From the NCBI GenBank assembly GCA_019090615.1, contig JAHRVQ010000003.1:1-64000 (forward strand): DNA of 64,000 bases, read 5' to 3'. The translations under genes were made by a program, and so were the position numbers. Positions 53,739-64,000 of the stretch are shown one piece after another (the stretch's first letter is position 1; every line of letters starts with the position of its first letter). The DNA comes from Pseudomonadales bacterium. GTDB taxonomy: Bacteria > Pseudomonadota > Gammaproteobacteria > Pseudomonadales > Azotimanducaceae. Under the pieces are notes generated by a model. The model was not told the DNA's origin. It worked only from the letters and a program-made list of their open reading frames with translations, and searched no databases.

Positions 53739-54620
53739 ATGCCGAGTGCTGGACAGAAATTTCAACAGGCATTAAAAGAAGAAAAACCTCTTCAGGTAGT
53801 AGGTACAATTAACGCTTATACAGCAATAATGGCCGAAGCTGAAGGTTATAAGGCAATTTACCTGTCCGGCGCAGGCGTGGCGAATGCTTCATATGGCTTG
53901 CCTGATTTAGGTATGACTTCTCTGAATGATGTTCTGGAAGACGTGCGGCGCATAACTAGTGCGAGTTCACTGCCGTTATTAGTCGATATTGATACTGGCT
54001 GGGGCGGTGCATTTAATATTGCTAGAAGCATCAAGGATATGATCAAAGCGGGCGCCGCGGGTGTACATATCGAAGATCAGGTTGCACAGAAACGCTGCGG
54101 CCATCGACCTAATAAGGAAATTGTAAGTCGGGTAGAAATGTCGGACCGTATTAAGGCAGCGGTTGATGCCAGGACAGATGATAATTTTATGATTATGGCA
54201 AGAACCGATGCGCTGGCAGTAGTTGGTATGGACGAAGTGATCGAGCGGGCAGTTTTATGCGAAGAAGCCGGTGCAAATGCAATCTTTGCCGAGGCCATGA
54301 CTAGTTTAGATATGTACAAATCAGTCGTTAAGGCCGTTAACGTACCTGTACTGGCAAATATTACAGAATTTGGCTCAACCCCTGGATATACCACTGATGA
54401 GTTGGCTTCGGCGGGCATTTCAATGGCGCTTTATCCGCTGTCGGCTTTTAGAGCAATGAATAAAGCAGCGCTGAATGTGTACAAAACTTTACGCCAGGAA
54501 GGCACTCAAACAGCCGTTATTGATACTATGCAAACTCGCGCAGAATTATATGAATACCTCGGATATCATGAGTATGAAAAGAAGCTTGATGCATTGTTTT
54601 CAGACGACTCTAGTAACTAA
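53739..54620 (+). CDS. prpB: 2-methylisocitrate lyase
   Basis: 293 residues from the ATG at 53739, preceded by GGAG at 7 nt; a GTG at 53724 would overlap that site. It has [40 protein letters not shown] with the Mg-binding Asp residues, [20 protein letters not shown] (catalytic KRCGH) and [19 protein letters not shown]. It splits 2-methylisocitrate into pyruvate and succinate in the methylcitrate cycle for propionyl-CoA. About 100 bp upstream of prpC. Confidence 0.96.
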   Translation: MPSAGQKFQQALKEEKPLQVVGTINAYTAIMAEAEGYKAIYLSGAGVANASYGLPDLGMTSLNDVLEDVRRITSASSLPLLVDIDTGWGGAFNIARSIKDMIKAGAAGVHIEDQVAQKRCGHRPNKEIVSRVEMSDRIKAAVDARTDDNFMIMARTDALAVVGMDEVIERAVLCEEAGANAIFAEAMTSLDMYKSVVKAVNVPVLANITEFGSTPGYTTDELASAGISMALYPLSAFRAMNKAALNVYKTLRQEGTQTAVIDTMQTRAELYEYLGYHEYEKKLDALFSDDSSN

Positions 54621-54720
54621 ATTGGACGCCTACGGCGAATCGACTGGGCCTGATTTAGCAGCAAACTAATCTGGTATTGAAACCTGGTATAGAAACTAAA
54701 CAACAAAAAAGGAAAAAGTC

Positions 54721-55845
54721 ATGGTAGAAAAGAAACAGGGTGGGGCAGGTTTAAGGGGCCAGTCGGCTGGCGAAACAGCGTTGTGCACCGTGGGCAAAGA
54801 AGGCTCAGGTCTCACTTACCGAGGTTATGGCATTGACGATCTTGCTGCTAATGCCAAATTTGAAGAAGTGGCTTATATGCTACTTTATGGTGAGTTGCCT
54901 ACTCAAACGCAACTTGAAGAATACGAAGCTCGGCTAGTTAGTCTTCGCTCTTTACCTAAGGAATTAAAAGCTGTACTAGAAATGATTCCAAAAGACACTC
55001 ATCCAATGGATGTTATGCGCACCGGTTGTTCTATGTTGGGTAACCTTGAGCCGGAAAATAGTTTTGCTGATCAGCAGGATGCTGCTGATAGATTGCTAGC
55101 AACACTACCTGCGATTATATGTTATTGGTACCAATATAGTCATAACGGGGTATCCATTGATACCGACACAGGTGAGTCATCCATTGGCGGACACTTTCTA
55201 AAAATGTTATCGGGCAATTCACCCTCTGACATGCACCGTGAAGTTATGAATTGCTCTTTGATACTCTATGCGGAGCACGAATTTAACGCCAGTACCTTCA
55301 CATCGCGTGTTTGCGCGGCAACCCTGTCTGATATGTATTCTTGCATAACGGGAGCGATTGGTTCATTACGTGGTCCGTTGCATGGTGGTGCCAATGAAGC
55401 TGCGATGGAGCTGATCGAAAAGTTTAGTTCGCCTGCTGATGCTATTACAGGTATCGAGGCAATGTTGGTAAATAAAGATACCATCATGGGCTTTGGTCAT
55501 GCTATTTATAAAACCCATGACCCAAGAAATGATGTGATTAAGGCTTATTCAGAAAAACTGGCTAAAGAGAATGGTGATACGTCGCTGTTTGATATTTCGG
55601 AAGCAGTTGCTAAAAAAATGTGGGATAGCAAAAAGTTATTCCCCAATGCGGATTTTTTCCATGCTTCTGCTTATAACTATATGGGTATCCCGACCAAGTT
55701 ATTCACTCCAATATTTGTTATGTCCCGTTTGACCGGCTGGGCTGCTCATGTCATGGAGCAGCGATCCAATAATCGTTTGATCCGGCCTAATGCAGACTAT
55801 GTTGGGCCTGACTCCAGGCCTTATACAGCTATTAGCAAACGATAA
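54721..55845 (+). CDS. prpC: 2-methylcitrate synthase
   Basis: 374 residues, citrate synthase fold. AGETALCTVGKEGSGLTYRG opens it. His residues occur in LYAEHEFNASTFTSRVCAAT and GSLRGPLHGGANEAAMELIE, and GFGHAIYKTHDPR holds another active-site His. It joins propionyl-CoA and oxaloacetate. AAAAAGGAAAAAG precedes the ATG. The usual next genes acnD and prpF are not here; the following gene is on the other strand. Confidence 0.95.
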   Translation: MVEKKQGGAGLRGQSAGETALCTVGKEGSGLTYRGYGIDDLAANAKFEEVAYMLLYGELPTQTQLEEYEARLVSLRSLPKELKAVLEMIPKDTHPMDVMRTGCSMLGNLEPENSFADQQDAADRLLATLPAIICYWYQYSHNGVSIDTDTGESSIGGHFLKMLSGNSPSDMHREVMNCSLILYAEHEFNASTFTSRVCAATLSDMYSCITGAIGSLRGPLHGGANEAAMELIEKFSSPADAITGIEAMLVNKDTIMGFGHAIYKTHDPRNDVIKAYSEKLAKENGDTSLFDISEAVAKKMWDSKKLFPNADFFHASAYNYMGIPTKLFTPIFVMSRLTGWAAHVMEQRSNNRLIRPNADYVGPDSRPYTAISKR

Positions 55846-55947
55846 TAAGCGTCACTAGGCGGGTCTCAATGCGTTTATTTGAGGCCCTGCTCTTATTTGG
55901 GTATTATTAGGCTTCTCGTTGGATCTGTACTATTGGCCTGATTGCAG

Positions 55948-56598
55948 TCACATTTTTGAATTTGATTGACGAATGTGATCCATCACCTTCTTGATATAAC
56001 GTCTGGTTTCTGGATAGGGAGGGACGCCCTGGTAATGCCGTACGGCTGTATCACCTGCGTTATAAGCTGCGAGAACTAATGGCAGTTCGCCATTATATCG
56101 ATCAATCAGTTTGCTAAGGTGTTCAACCCCAGCATATATGTTTTGGCGTGGATTAAATCTGTCTGCGACATGGTATTGTTGGGCAGTCTTTTGCATTAGC
56201 TGCATTAACCCAGTTGCCCCCTGGCTGGAAACCGCATTGGGGTTAAACCCAGATTCAATTTGTATAACCGCCTCTATCAAGGTTGGGTCTACATTGAAGA
56301 GTAGGCTCGCTCCTTCGATATAAAACCCAAACAAGTTGCTGGAGAGGTTATTGGCGGGATGGTTGGCGACGCCATGGCCAATATTTTCAATGTTGTCTCG
56401 TTGTAATATTAGCCGGTAGTTTTCGCTGTTATGGGGCGGTCGGTCGCTGATAAGGCGTTCACCATCTGCACCAAGGGAAATATAAATTTCGCCATTTGCC
56501 TGGTTTATCGTAAAGATGATCAGGAATAATAAACACAGATGGGAGGCTGAAAAAGCGACTGGTTGCCTATTCGTCTTTATATTTTGCCGAAAATTTAT
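55948..56598 (-). CDS. Lytic transglycosylase (SLT domain) with signal peptide, apparent ATA start
   Basis: The catalytic part reads DPTLIEAVIQIESGFNPNAV with the SLT Glu, then SSQGATGLMQLMQKTAQQY, YAGVEHLSKLIDRYNGELPL and VLAAYNAGDTAVRHYQGVPP, a family 1 transglycosylase that cuts peptidoglycan. From the first canonical codon (TTG, 56334) the protein lacks an export signal. In the same frame upstream there is SASHLCLLFLIIFTINQANG, a good signal peptide, then a DUF4124-like GEIYISLGADGERLISDRPP. No ATG, GTG or TTG precedes it before a stop. ATA at 56598 has AGGTGA exactly 6 nt upstream, giving 216 residues. Confidence 0.85.
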   Translation of the reverse strand: MNFRQNIKTNRQPVAFSASHLCLLFLIIFTINQANGEIYISLGADGERLISDRPPHNSENYRLILQRDNIENIGHGVANHPANNLSSNLFGFYIEGASLLFNVDPTLIEAVIQIESGFNPNAVSSQGATGLMQLMQKTAQQYHVADRFNPRQNIYAGVEHLSKLIDRYNGELPLVLAAYNAGDTAVRHYQGVPPYPETRRYIKKVMDHIRQSNSKM

Positions 56599-56610
56599 TG
56601 GGTTTCACCT

Positions 56611-56998
56611 GGTTTTTGGTTTCTAGTTACTGGTACTGATGTTATGGCGTTTTAGTGTTCATTTGACATGATTGGTGTTGAGAAGTGACGCTAATAATAA
56701 AAATTAATAATGCATAAATGTAATGCAAGTTTAGTGGGTTTTGAAATTGCGTCAATTTTGTCAGGTATTATTAGTGGGAACGCGTCAAAATTATAGCGCC
56801 TAAAAGCGACTCCTAAAAGCGACTGTTGAGGAGTAACATCGCTATTTAGGGCGATAGCTTATTCATCGCGGTAGCTTATTCAAGGTCAAGATCTATTGAA
56901 AGCGATTATTTATCTAAAATGGGGGTCTATTCAAGCTGATAAGCTGTGCAAAAGCATGTTTGGTCTCGTCTCCTAAGCTGGTATTCAGTTTAAACCTG
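56611..56998. other. Intergenic stretch with small direct repeats
   Basis: No gene seen. CCTAAAAGCGACT occurs twice in tandem (56799-56811, 56812-56824), and AGCTTATTCA recurs near 56860 and 56875. The region separates two minus-strand genes and should include the lytic transglycosylase promoter at its left end. Confidence 0.55.
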
Positions 56999-58036
56999 TT
57001 AAATTTTTAGCTGGCGCAGATTGGGGTCATCGAAGCCGTTAGCCCAGGCGCGACAGAATTCCCGATCCAGACGATTGTTACTGGTCTTATCGTTGGAACG
57101 GGCGTAACCTGAATAAATGTTGCTGTCCTGGCGAAAGATGACCCCGGTATGATCTATTAGAATATATTCGTTGAGTGTATTGTTTAGTTCTGGGTCAACC
57201 GTTTTGAACCGAATAGAGGAGGGTAGTTTTTTGCTCAGCTCCAGCAGAATATGACCGTTTTTTACAATTCGATGGGAATCTTTGAGTAGTATTTCAATAA
57301 AAGTATACCGGTTTCTTCTTGCAAGATTGGAAAAAATATCTCTCAGCGTTTCTGAATCAAATATTTTGTGATCCAGCACGGTAGAAAAAATTCGAATTTT
57401 ACGTTGTGCATGCTGACATAGTGCAATTAATGCCTTGTGAAACTCTTCTTCTTTCCTGAGTAAAATCAAATCAACTTTTGTACTCGATTGAGCCATTGTT
57501 TGTGTTGTCGAGATGAGGACGGCTTGCTCATTGTTCTGTTTTGCTTTTTGTAGCGGCGGTGAGTTAATGTAAGTCGGTTTAAGGTCTTGTCGCATCTGGA
57601 TATGTTGTATCCCAGCTTCAAGAAATTCTTCACCGTCTAAAGAAAAGCCAGCTTTAATATAAAATTCGACCGCATAACTTTGCGCGTGGAGAAAGACCGA
57701 TCGAAAGCCTAAATAGCGGGCTTTTTCAACGGCCTGTTCCAGTAATGTTAGCCCGACGTGGTTGCCACGATGATTTGACAATACTGCCATTCGGCCAATC
57801 TGGCCAGTATGCAACAGTCGAGCGGTACCAATTGGGTTGTCGCTGGCATCAGTTGCTAACCAGTGCCAGGAAGTTTCATCAAGACCATCCTGTTCCTCTC
57901 CTGGAGGGACGTTTTGTTCAAGGACAAAAACCTGTTGCCGCAGTTGACCTAATATCGAGCCATGTGTATCCCAATAGGCCTCTCGTACATGAAATTGGCG
58001 AATTTCTAGACCCTTTGTCAATGGAATACCTGTCAT
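56999..58036 (-). CDS. GNAT acetyltransferase fused to a PLD-like C-terminal domain
   Basis: 345 residues. The first 155 form a GNAT domain: LRQQVFVLEQNVPPGEEQDG, RMAVLSNHRGNHVGLTLLEQ (acetyl-CoA loop) and FYIKAGFSLDGEEFLEAGIQ. A polar linker follows. The C-terminal 160 residues have IRIFSTVLDHKIFDSETLRD and later YILIDHTGVIFRQDSN, which resembles a phospholipase-D-like or DUF7931-type fold without obvious HKD motifs. The acceptor is unknown. It lies before the L16 hydroxylase and purB genes, as in other Gammaproteobacteria. Confidence 0.85.
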   Translation of the reverse strand: MTGIPLTKGLEIRQFHVREAYWDTHGSILGQLRQQVFVLEQNVPPGEEQDGLDETSWHWLATDASDNPIGTARLLHTGQIGRMAVLSNHRGNHVGLTLLEQAVEKARYLGFRSVFLHAQSYAVEFYIKAGFSLDGEEFLEAGIQHIQMRQDLKPTYINSPPLQKAKQNNEQAVLISTTQTMAQSSTKVDLILLRKEEEFHKALIALCQHAQRKIRIFSTVLDHKIFDSETLRDIFSNLARRNRYTFIEILLKDSHRIVKNGHILLELSKKLPSSIRFKTVDPELNNTLNEYILIDHTGVIFRQDSNIYSGYARSNDKTSNNRLDREFCRAWANGFDDPNLRQLKI

Positions 58037-58123
58037 AGGTGGGAGGGTGGGTTGCCTGTATGGTCAGCAAACGTGCGCGTACAAGTAATTTGCTACGACT
58101 ATTTTGATCCTGATATTACGTTA

Positions 58124-59290
58124 TTAGTACAAATAGTAAATAGCACCCGAATTGAGTAACCATAGGAGTAGATCAATGTTTTCCTGTGTTGAAACTATTT
58201 GTTCGCTATCTACTTCGCGATTAATTTCCAGTGTTTCTACCCAGTCCAGGCAGGTCGCTGTTGTTTCCCTATGTTGACCATTGACAAAAAACCATAATTT
58301 CAGAGGTGTTAATTGGGTAGCAAGGCGGGTTGCGAGGTGGCAGTAAAATTTAGTCGGATTGTTCAGCAAACCGGTTATTTGTTGGGCAGAAAAATCTGCT
58401 TTAGGTGGGATTATGAGATCTGGGTCTCGGAGCTCTGTCATATAGTTTCCGAACCAACGCTGCGTCAGAGATGGTTCAAGAAAAGCAGCTGCCAGTTTTC
58501 CTTGTAGTAGGTCTGTGGTCGTTACAGGGATACCCCCAGAGCCTGGCTTAAGGCTAGTTGCCAATTGTCCGGTGTTTGCCCATTGGAAGTTATCGTCGAG
58601 GGTTTCGTTCCCGGAAACCTCATCCAGAATGGTATCTGCAAGATGAGAAATCATCTCCTGTAAACCAGGATTACGTACTCCGACTGAAAGTGTAATGCTA
58701 TCATCAGAAGCTACGCCTAAATGTCCAACGCCTGGCGGTAAATACAGAATATCACCAGGGTTCTGTAGAATTTTTTGAGTTGCGACAAAGTTTTCCAATA
58801 ATTTAACTTCGGCATTTGCACATAAGTCATTGGCTGTATGTCCGCCTGTATCCAGCTGCCAGCTTTTAGTGCCAGATATTTGAATAAGAAACACGTCGTA
58901 GTAATCAAAATGCGCACCACAACTCATCCCTGCGTTAGCGTAGCTGACCATTACATCATCGATCCGCCATCGTGGCATGAAATCGATTTTTTCAGTCAGT
59001 AACTTTGCAACCTCAGGTACTACAGACTCAAGGTTCTGGATCATAAGCATATTCATGGCAGGTAAGGAATTTAATTCAAAAGGGCCAAAATTCAGTCGTA
59101 AATCCCCCGTCTGGTTGTCTAGTAGACGGGACTCGACAAGATCCATTGAACAAAGTTCGAATAAATACTTTGGATGTATTTTTTGAACCAGGCTTAGCAA
59201 AGAAGGATCATTGGTTAGCCAGGCAGCTTGTTTACGCCAATAGTCCTGTTGGAATTGTTGCTGACTCACGAATGCATTTGAAAACCACAT
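58124..59290 (-). CDS. roxA: Cupin/JmjC 2-oxoglutarate oxygenase, ribosomal protein L16 arginine hydroxylase type
   Basis: 388 residues. CGAHFDYYDVFLIQISGTKS has the iron-binding HxD, LYLPPGVGHLGVASDDSITL the distal His, together a facial triad. The flanking winged-helix-like C-terminal region fits the YcfD/RoxA group, which hydroxylates an Arg of ribosomal protein L16. Start MWFSNAFVSQQQFQ. 14 bases downstream of the purB stop on the same strand, a common arrangement that supports the assignment. Confidence 0.88.
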   Translation of the reverse strand: MWFSNAFVSQQQFQQDYWRKQAAWLTNDPSLLSLVQKIHPKYLFELCSMDLVESRLLDNQTGDLRLNFGPFELNSLPAMNMLMIQNLESVVPEVAKLLTEKIDFMPRWRIDDVMVSYANAGMSCGAHFDYYDVFLIQISGTKSWQLDTGGHTANDLCANAEVKLLENFVATQKILQNPGDILYLPPGVGHLGVASDDSITLSVGVRNPGLQEMISHLADTILDEVSGNETLDDNFQWANTGQLATSLKPGSGGIPVTTTDLLQGKLAAAFLEPSLTQRWFGNYMTELRDPDLIIPPKADFSAQQITGLLNNPTKFYCHLATRLATQLTPLKLWFFVNGQHRETTATCLDWVETLEINREVDSEQIVSTQENIDLLLWLLNSGAIYYLY

Positions 59291-59304
59291 AGTTCCTGCC
59301 GCCG

Positions 59305-60702
<1,398 letters not shown>

Positions 60703-60733
60703 TTAAATTAACTTTGTTCTATAACACATTGAA

Positions 60734-61357
60734 TTATATTATATTTTCTAATGACTTTTTCATGCTTCCGCGCCCCAGGAGCAGTTGCCAGCGCCTGCCG
60801 CCTACCTGATGCCACAGTACGGCTGATCTAATGGCAGACAACAAAAGCGCGCGGATACGACCAATATTTCTCTGATTTTGAAGATGATTTCGATTGCCAA
60901 ATATTTTTAGTCTGGGTTTTAGGTGGCTCACGGTTGATTCATAGAGATTGGCTAACTCGGTGATAACAGCTTCATCTGCGGTATTTTCGGCCGTTGCAGC
61001 TATTCGTTGGATATCAATTGCGCTTATTCTTTTGCCGATGATGTTTAGCATTTCTGGATGCCGAACAAGCACCCGTTCTATAGCCATTATAGCGAGAGTA
61101 TACTTGATGAGCTCGGCATGTTTTTGTGGGTTAAATGTATGCAGGACTTCTGATACTAGCGATAGCCCCAGGCGAATGTCTTTGGTGCCGGAGTATATTG
61201 CTGAAAAAGATTCGGGGTTTTGGACAAAAATGCAGCTGAGGCTTTTTTCTAGTGAGTCCTGTGCCACCATACCGTTGTGAGCGGCACCTGACACCAGGTG
61301 CATCGACTGAAAGATACCAGCAAGGGCTAATAAGCGTTTTTCGTAGACAATGGACAT
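60734..61357 (-). CDS. hflD: HflD-family lysogenisation/membrane-associated protein
   Basis: 207 residues, mostly helical. LALAGIFQSMHLVSGAAHNG, IYSGTKDIRLGLSLVSEVL and RIRALLLSAIRSAVLWHQVG GRRWQLLLGR are the conserved HflD blocks. In E. coli HflD binds the phage lambda CII protein; its housekeeping role is unclear. Three bases separate it from mnmA, and purB follows, so the three are one operon. Confidence 0.94.
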   Translation of the reverse strand: MSIVYEKRLLALAGIFQSMHLVSGAAHNGMVAQDSLEKSLSCIFVQNPESFSAIYSGTKDIRLGLSLVSEVLHTFNPQKHAELIKYTLAIMAIERVLVRHPEMLNIIGKRISAIDIQRIAATAENTADEAVITELANLYESTVSHLKPRLKIFGNRNHLQNQRNIGRIRALLLSAIRSAVLWHQVGGRRWQLLLGRGSMKKSLENII

Positions 61358-61360
61358 TTT

Positions 61361-62518
61361 TTATATCTCTTGAGCTGTTATCTCCAGCACGTTTTCTATG
61401 ATGCCGCCACCCAGGCAGATGTCACCCTCATAAAAGCAGGCCCATTGGCCTGGCGTGACCGCTCTTTGTGGTGAATCGAATACTACCTGGTAACCGTCAT
61501 CTGTTTTACTAAGGCGAGCTTGCTGATCGGCCTGCCGGTATCGAACTTTGACCTGTATCGGGATAGAGATATTGTCCAATTGGGCCGTGCCGTTGTTGGC
61601 GTCGACTGAAAATTCGGGCCCAGAGCCGTCTATCCACTCGATTTTCTTTATGCTCATTGCCTGTGAAAATAAAGCTGGGTGATTATTGCCCTGGGCAACA
61701 TATAGCACGTTAGTCTCGACGTTTTTCCTGACCACATACCATGGTTCATCTGACCCATTCTTAACACCGCCAATGCCTAGTCCCTGCCTTTGTCCCAATG
61801 TATGGAACATGACACCCTGGTGTTTACCCATTTCCTCTTCCTGTAAATTTTTAATGAGTCCTGGTTGATGAGGAATATACGTTGATAAAAAGTCACTAAA
61901 GCGTCTTTCACCTATAAAACAGATTCCAGTGGAGTCTTTTTTGCTGTGGGTAGATAATCCAGCTTGTTGGGCCATGATTCGTACCTGGGTTTTTTTCAAG
62001 TTGCCCAGTGGAAAAATGCAGTTCGATAATTGCTCTGCAGATACAGATTGAAGAAAGTAGCTTTGGTCTTTGTTCTCATCAACTGCTTTAAGCAGTTGGA
62101 CTTTTCCATTTTGTAAATCTGTACGGACATAATGACCGGTGGCGATAAAGTCTGCGCCCAATAATTCTGCATATTCACGGAATACATTAAATTTGATTTC
62201 TCGATTACAAAGTATATCTGGATTGGGTGTTCTTCCTGCGCGATATTCAACTAAAAATTCCTGAAATACATTATCCCAATATTCTGCGCTGAAATTTGCT
62301 TCATGTAATTTGATACCGAGATGCTTGCACACAGCATGTGCATCAGCCAGATCTTCTTTGGCTGTACAATATTCGCTGCCGTCATCTTCATCCCAGTTTT
62401 TCATGAATAAGCCCTGCACCTGATATCCCTGATTGAGGAGTATCATTGCCGCGACAGAGGAATCTACGCCACCTGACATGCCAGTGATTACTATTGGTGC
62501 TTGTGTTGTTTGCTGCAT
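61361..62518 (-). CDS. mnmA: tRNA 2-thiouridylase MnmA
   Basis: 385 residues. [20 protein letters not shown] is the PP-loop. [15 protein letters not shown] holds the first catalytic Cys and [17 protein letters not shown] the second. The C-terminal beta-barrel includes [18 protein letters not shown]. It makes 2-thiouridine at position 34 of Lys, Glu and Gln tRNAs, taking sulfur from the Tus relay. First gene of the mnmA-hflD-purB unit. Confidence 0.97.
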   Translation of the reverse strand: MQQTTQAPIVITGMSGGVDSSVAAMILLNQGYQVQGLFMKNWDEDDGSEYCTAKEDLADAHAVCKHLGIKLHEANFSAEYWDNVFQEFLVEYRAGRTPNPDILCNREIKFNVFREYAELLGADFIATGHYVRTDLQNGKVQLLKAVDENKDQSYFLQSVSAEQLSNCIFPLGNLKKTQVRIMAQQAGLSTHSKKDSTGICFIGERRFSDFLSTYIPHQPGLIKNLQEEEMGKHQGVMFHTLGQRQGLGIGGVKNGSDEPWYVVRKNVETNVLYVAQGNNHPALFSQAMSIKKIEWIDGSGPEFSVDANNGTAQLDNISIPIQVKVRYRQADQQARLSKTDDGYQVVFDSPQRAVTPGQWACFYEGDICLGGGIIENVLEITAQEI

Positions 62519-62704
62519 AGGTATGAATGGACAGGATAAAAGACAGGCATCTTACTCAAGCAGACATAAATTGTGAATATACTCGCTGGTTTTGAGCAAT
62601 CTTCTTGGCATAAGATTCGATTCACAAGGGAATGTATTTACCTCAGCCATGATAACATTGCTGTGGTTGGGCTTTTTACCGTCAATAATTGGCTGCATAT
62701 GGTT

Positions 62705-62792
62705 TTGGCTCAGGCTGTTTATGGTTTTAGCTCAGGCTGTTTATGGTTTTAGCTCAGGCTGTTTATCGTTGTAGCTCAGGCTGTATATAGTT
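62705..62792. repeat. 22-bp tandem repeat upstream of moaC
   Basis: Four units of TTAGCTCAGGCTGTTTATGG plus TT at 62705, 62727, 62749 and 62771, the outer two diverged. It lies in the 62519-62891 gap between divergent mnmA and moaC. An open frame across it (62592-62774) is created by the repeat and is not a gene. Confidence 0.93.
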
Positions 62793-62891
62793 ATTGCCCA
62801 TGCAGAGTGATAATGCTGACCAATAGATGATTCATTAGATTGAATCGGAGATCGTCGCCAACGGCGAATTTGTATTTACGGATAGAATTTT

Positions 62892-63377
62892 ATGGTTCAA
62901 GTGAAACAATTGACGCATATCGATGCTGAAGGTAAAGCCAGCATGGTTGATGTATCAGATAAACAAATAACGACCCGTGAAGCGATAGCTGAAGGGTCCA
63001 TTTCCATGGCGCCAGAGACGTTGAAGCTTATCCGTGATGGCGGTCATAAAAAGGGGGATGTATTTGCGGTAGCCAGAATAGCCGGCATACAAGGGGCAAA
63101 AAAATGTGCCGATCTAATCCCTCTTTGTCACCCTCTGGCATTAAGTTCTATCAAGGTTGATTTCGCGATGGATGCGGAGCAGGGTTGTGTCAATATTACC
63201 GGTAGCTGTAAATTAGCCGGCCGAACAGGCGTGGAAATGGAAGCACTAACTGCGGTCTCTGTAGCCGCGCTGACACTCTACGATATGTGTAAAGCTGTGG
63301 ATAAAAATATGGTGATTGCGGGTATTCGATTAATGAAAAAAAGCGGCGGTCAATCCGGTGATTATGTTGCTGAATAA
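62892..63377 (+). CDS. moaC: Cyclic pyranopterin monophosphate synthase MoaC
   Basis: 161 residues. [20 protein letters not shown], the [18 protein letters not shown] block, [20 protein letters not shown] and [13 protein letters not shown] are the family motifs, with the catalytic Lys and Asp in place. Second step of molybdenum cofactor synthesis, after MoaA, which is not in this window. Begins a moaC-moaD-moaE unit. Confidence 0.97.
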   Translation: MVQVKQLTHIDAEGKASMVDVSDKQITTREAIAEGSISMAPETLKLIRDGGHKKGDVFAVARIAGIQGAKKCADLIPLCHPLALSSIKVDFAMDAEQGCVNITGSCKLAGRTGVEMEALTAVSVAALTLYDMCKAVDKNMVIAGIRLMKKSGGQSGDYVAE

Positions 63378-63464
63378 TCTTGCTGTGGGTTTGGCAGAAG
63401 ATACGTTACCCAAAATGGGTAACGGTAATTTATTGGCCTGGTTTATGTCGTTAAGAGGTAAAGT

Positions 63465-63746
63465 TTGAATCAAGTTGGATATACAATAAAAGTTTTGTTG
63501 TTTGCTAGTTTACGCGAGAAGTTGGGCGAATCAGAGCTGTATTTGGATATTGCTGAGGGTGACCGTGATGGCCTTCGAATTACGGATGTCATTCGCTTAT
63601 TGGCAGTGAGTAGAGGGGCCGTGTGGGATGATACCTTGACTAATAGCAAAGTTTTGATGGCAATTAACCATACCATGGTAGACGCTCAACATAGCGTATC
63701 GGCGGACGATGAATTAGCATTCTATCCACCGGTTACAGGGGGATAG
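63465..63746 (+). CDS. moaD: Molybdopterin synthase small subunit MoaD
   Basis: 93 residues, beta-grasp fold: IKVLLFASLREKLGESELYL at the start and FYPPVTGG at the end, where the terminal Gly-Gly is adenylated and thiocarboxylated. TTG start at 63465 with AGAGG about 6 nt upstream. Slightly longer than the usual 80 residues because of the loop after GDRDG. It carries sulfur to MoaE. Confidence 0.93.
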   Translation: MNQVGYTIKVLLFASLREKLGESELYLDIAEGDRDGLRITDVIRLLAVSRGAVWDDTLTNSKVLMAINHTMVDAQHSVSADDELAFYPPVTGG

Positions 63747-63747
63747 C

Positions 63748-64000
63748 TTGATTCGTGTAATAGTGCAGAAAGATGATTTTGATGTAGGAATCGAAGCGAA
63801 GATTTTGTCACAGCAGTCGGTGCGCATTGGCGGTATGTGCACTTTTGTTGGCCTGGTACGAGACCTTAATGAAGATGATGATATAACAGGCTTATATCTG
63901 GAGCATTATCCAGGCATGACAGAAAAACAAATACATGAAATTATTATGGAGGCATCTGGACGATGGCAGGTCATCACAGCAACCGTTATTCATCGTGTTG
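63748..64000 (+). CDS. moaE: Molybdopterin synthase large subunit MoaE, cut by window end
   Basis: TTG start at 63748, one base after the moaD stop, with AGGGGGA overlapping that stop. The visible 84 residues include VGIEAKILSQQSVRIGGMCT, FVGLVRDLNEDD, LYLEHYPGMTEKQIHEII and WQVITATVIHRV, matching MoaE. The remaining roughly 65 residues lie beyond the window. Confidence 0.93.
   Translation, partial: MIRVIVQKDDFDVGIEAKILSQQSVRIGGMCTFVGLVRDLNEDDDITGLYLEHYPGMTEKQIHEIIMEASGRWQVITATVIHRV

Noticed and set aside
62592-62774. 60-codon frame across the 22-bp repeats
   Set aside because: Created by the tandem repeat; no homology or ribosome site.

Overview
The window looks like the chromosome of a Gammaproteobacterium, probably a marine heterotroph near the Cellvibrionales/Pseudomonadales; that placement is inference. 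Support comes from gene order (mnmA-hflD-purB followed by an L16-hydroxylase-type cupin gene), a TtpC-type TonB operon, ThrH, CysB, an APS-type CysH and prpBC. I see no rRNA, tRNA, CRISPR array, prophage or intact insertion sequence. The only trace of a mobile element is a decayed IS91-type transposase fragment near 7.4 kb.

Layout. 0-3.7 kb: a 23-bp repeat array, a TauE exporter, glnS, an unannotatable-by-default SelW-like selenoprotein and a Ddn-like oxidoreductase. 3.9-10.8 kb: a low-complexity protein, a PEP-CTERM protein, and a convergent rhomboid protease / zinc-ribbon membrane protein pair with similar C-terminal helical regions. 11-18 kb: a TetR-controlled oxidoreductase/VOC operon with a 40-bp perfect palindrome, then SDR, VOC and MaoC-like genes that resemble a CoA-thioester or ring-compound catabolic set. 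18-24.9 kb: an AGCS amino-acid symporter, an SDR, an M16C peptidase and a dienelactone hydrolase.

25.3-30.5 kb is a complete TonB energy operon (DUF3450, TtpC, ExbB, ExbD, TonB, TPR) closed by a shared terminator with rsgA. 31.9-36.4 kb holds a tctCBA tricarboxylate transporter and a phosphoserine aminotransferase. 36.7-40 kb holds a C39-peptidase ABC exporter with its HlyD adaptor. 40.4-43.5 kb holds an SDR, a second 23-bp repeat array, and metA behind a promoter, a SAM-II riboswitch and a terminator hairpin, then another SDR. 43.7-50.1 kb holds a hybrid histidine kinase, RDD, DnaJ-like, a VWA-like gene, a 5'-nucleotidase and a second TauE. 50.4-55.8 kb holds sulfur and propionate metabolism (cysB, cysH with a thioredoxin-like neighbour, thrH, prpBC). 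56-64 kb holds a lytic transglycosylase, a GNAT protein, an L16 hydroxylase, purB, hflD, mnmA and moaCDE (moaE is cut by the window edge).

Three observations stand out. (1) An in-frame TGA sits exactly at the selenocysteine position of a CxxU motif in a SelW/Rdx gene. (2) A SAM-II riboswitch precedes metA and is followed by an intrinsic terminator. (3) Several otherwise conserved genes lack a usual start codon (rsgA with CTG, a lytic transglycosylase with ATA), and the DnaJ-like gene has a one-base frame break. Short tandem repeats are scattered through the intergenic spaces, including two distant arrays of the same terminator-like 23-mer.
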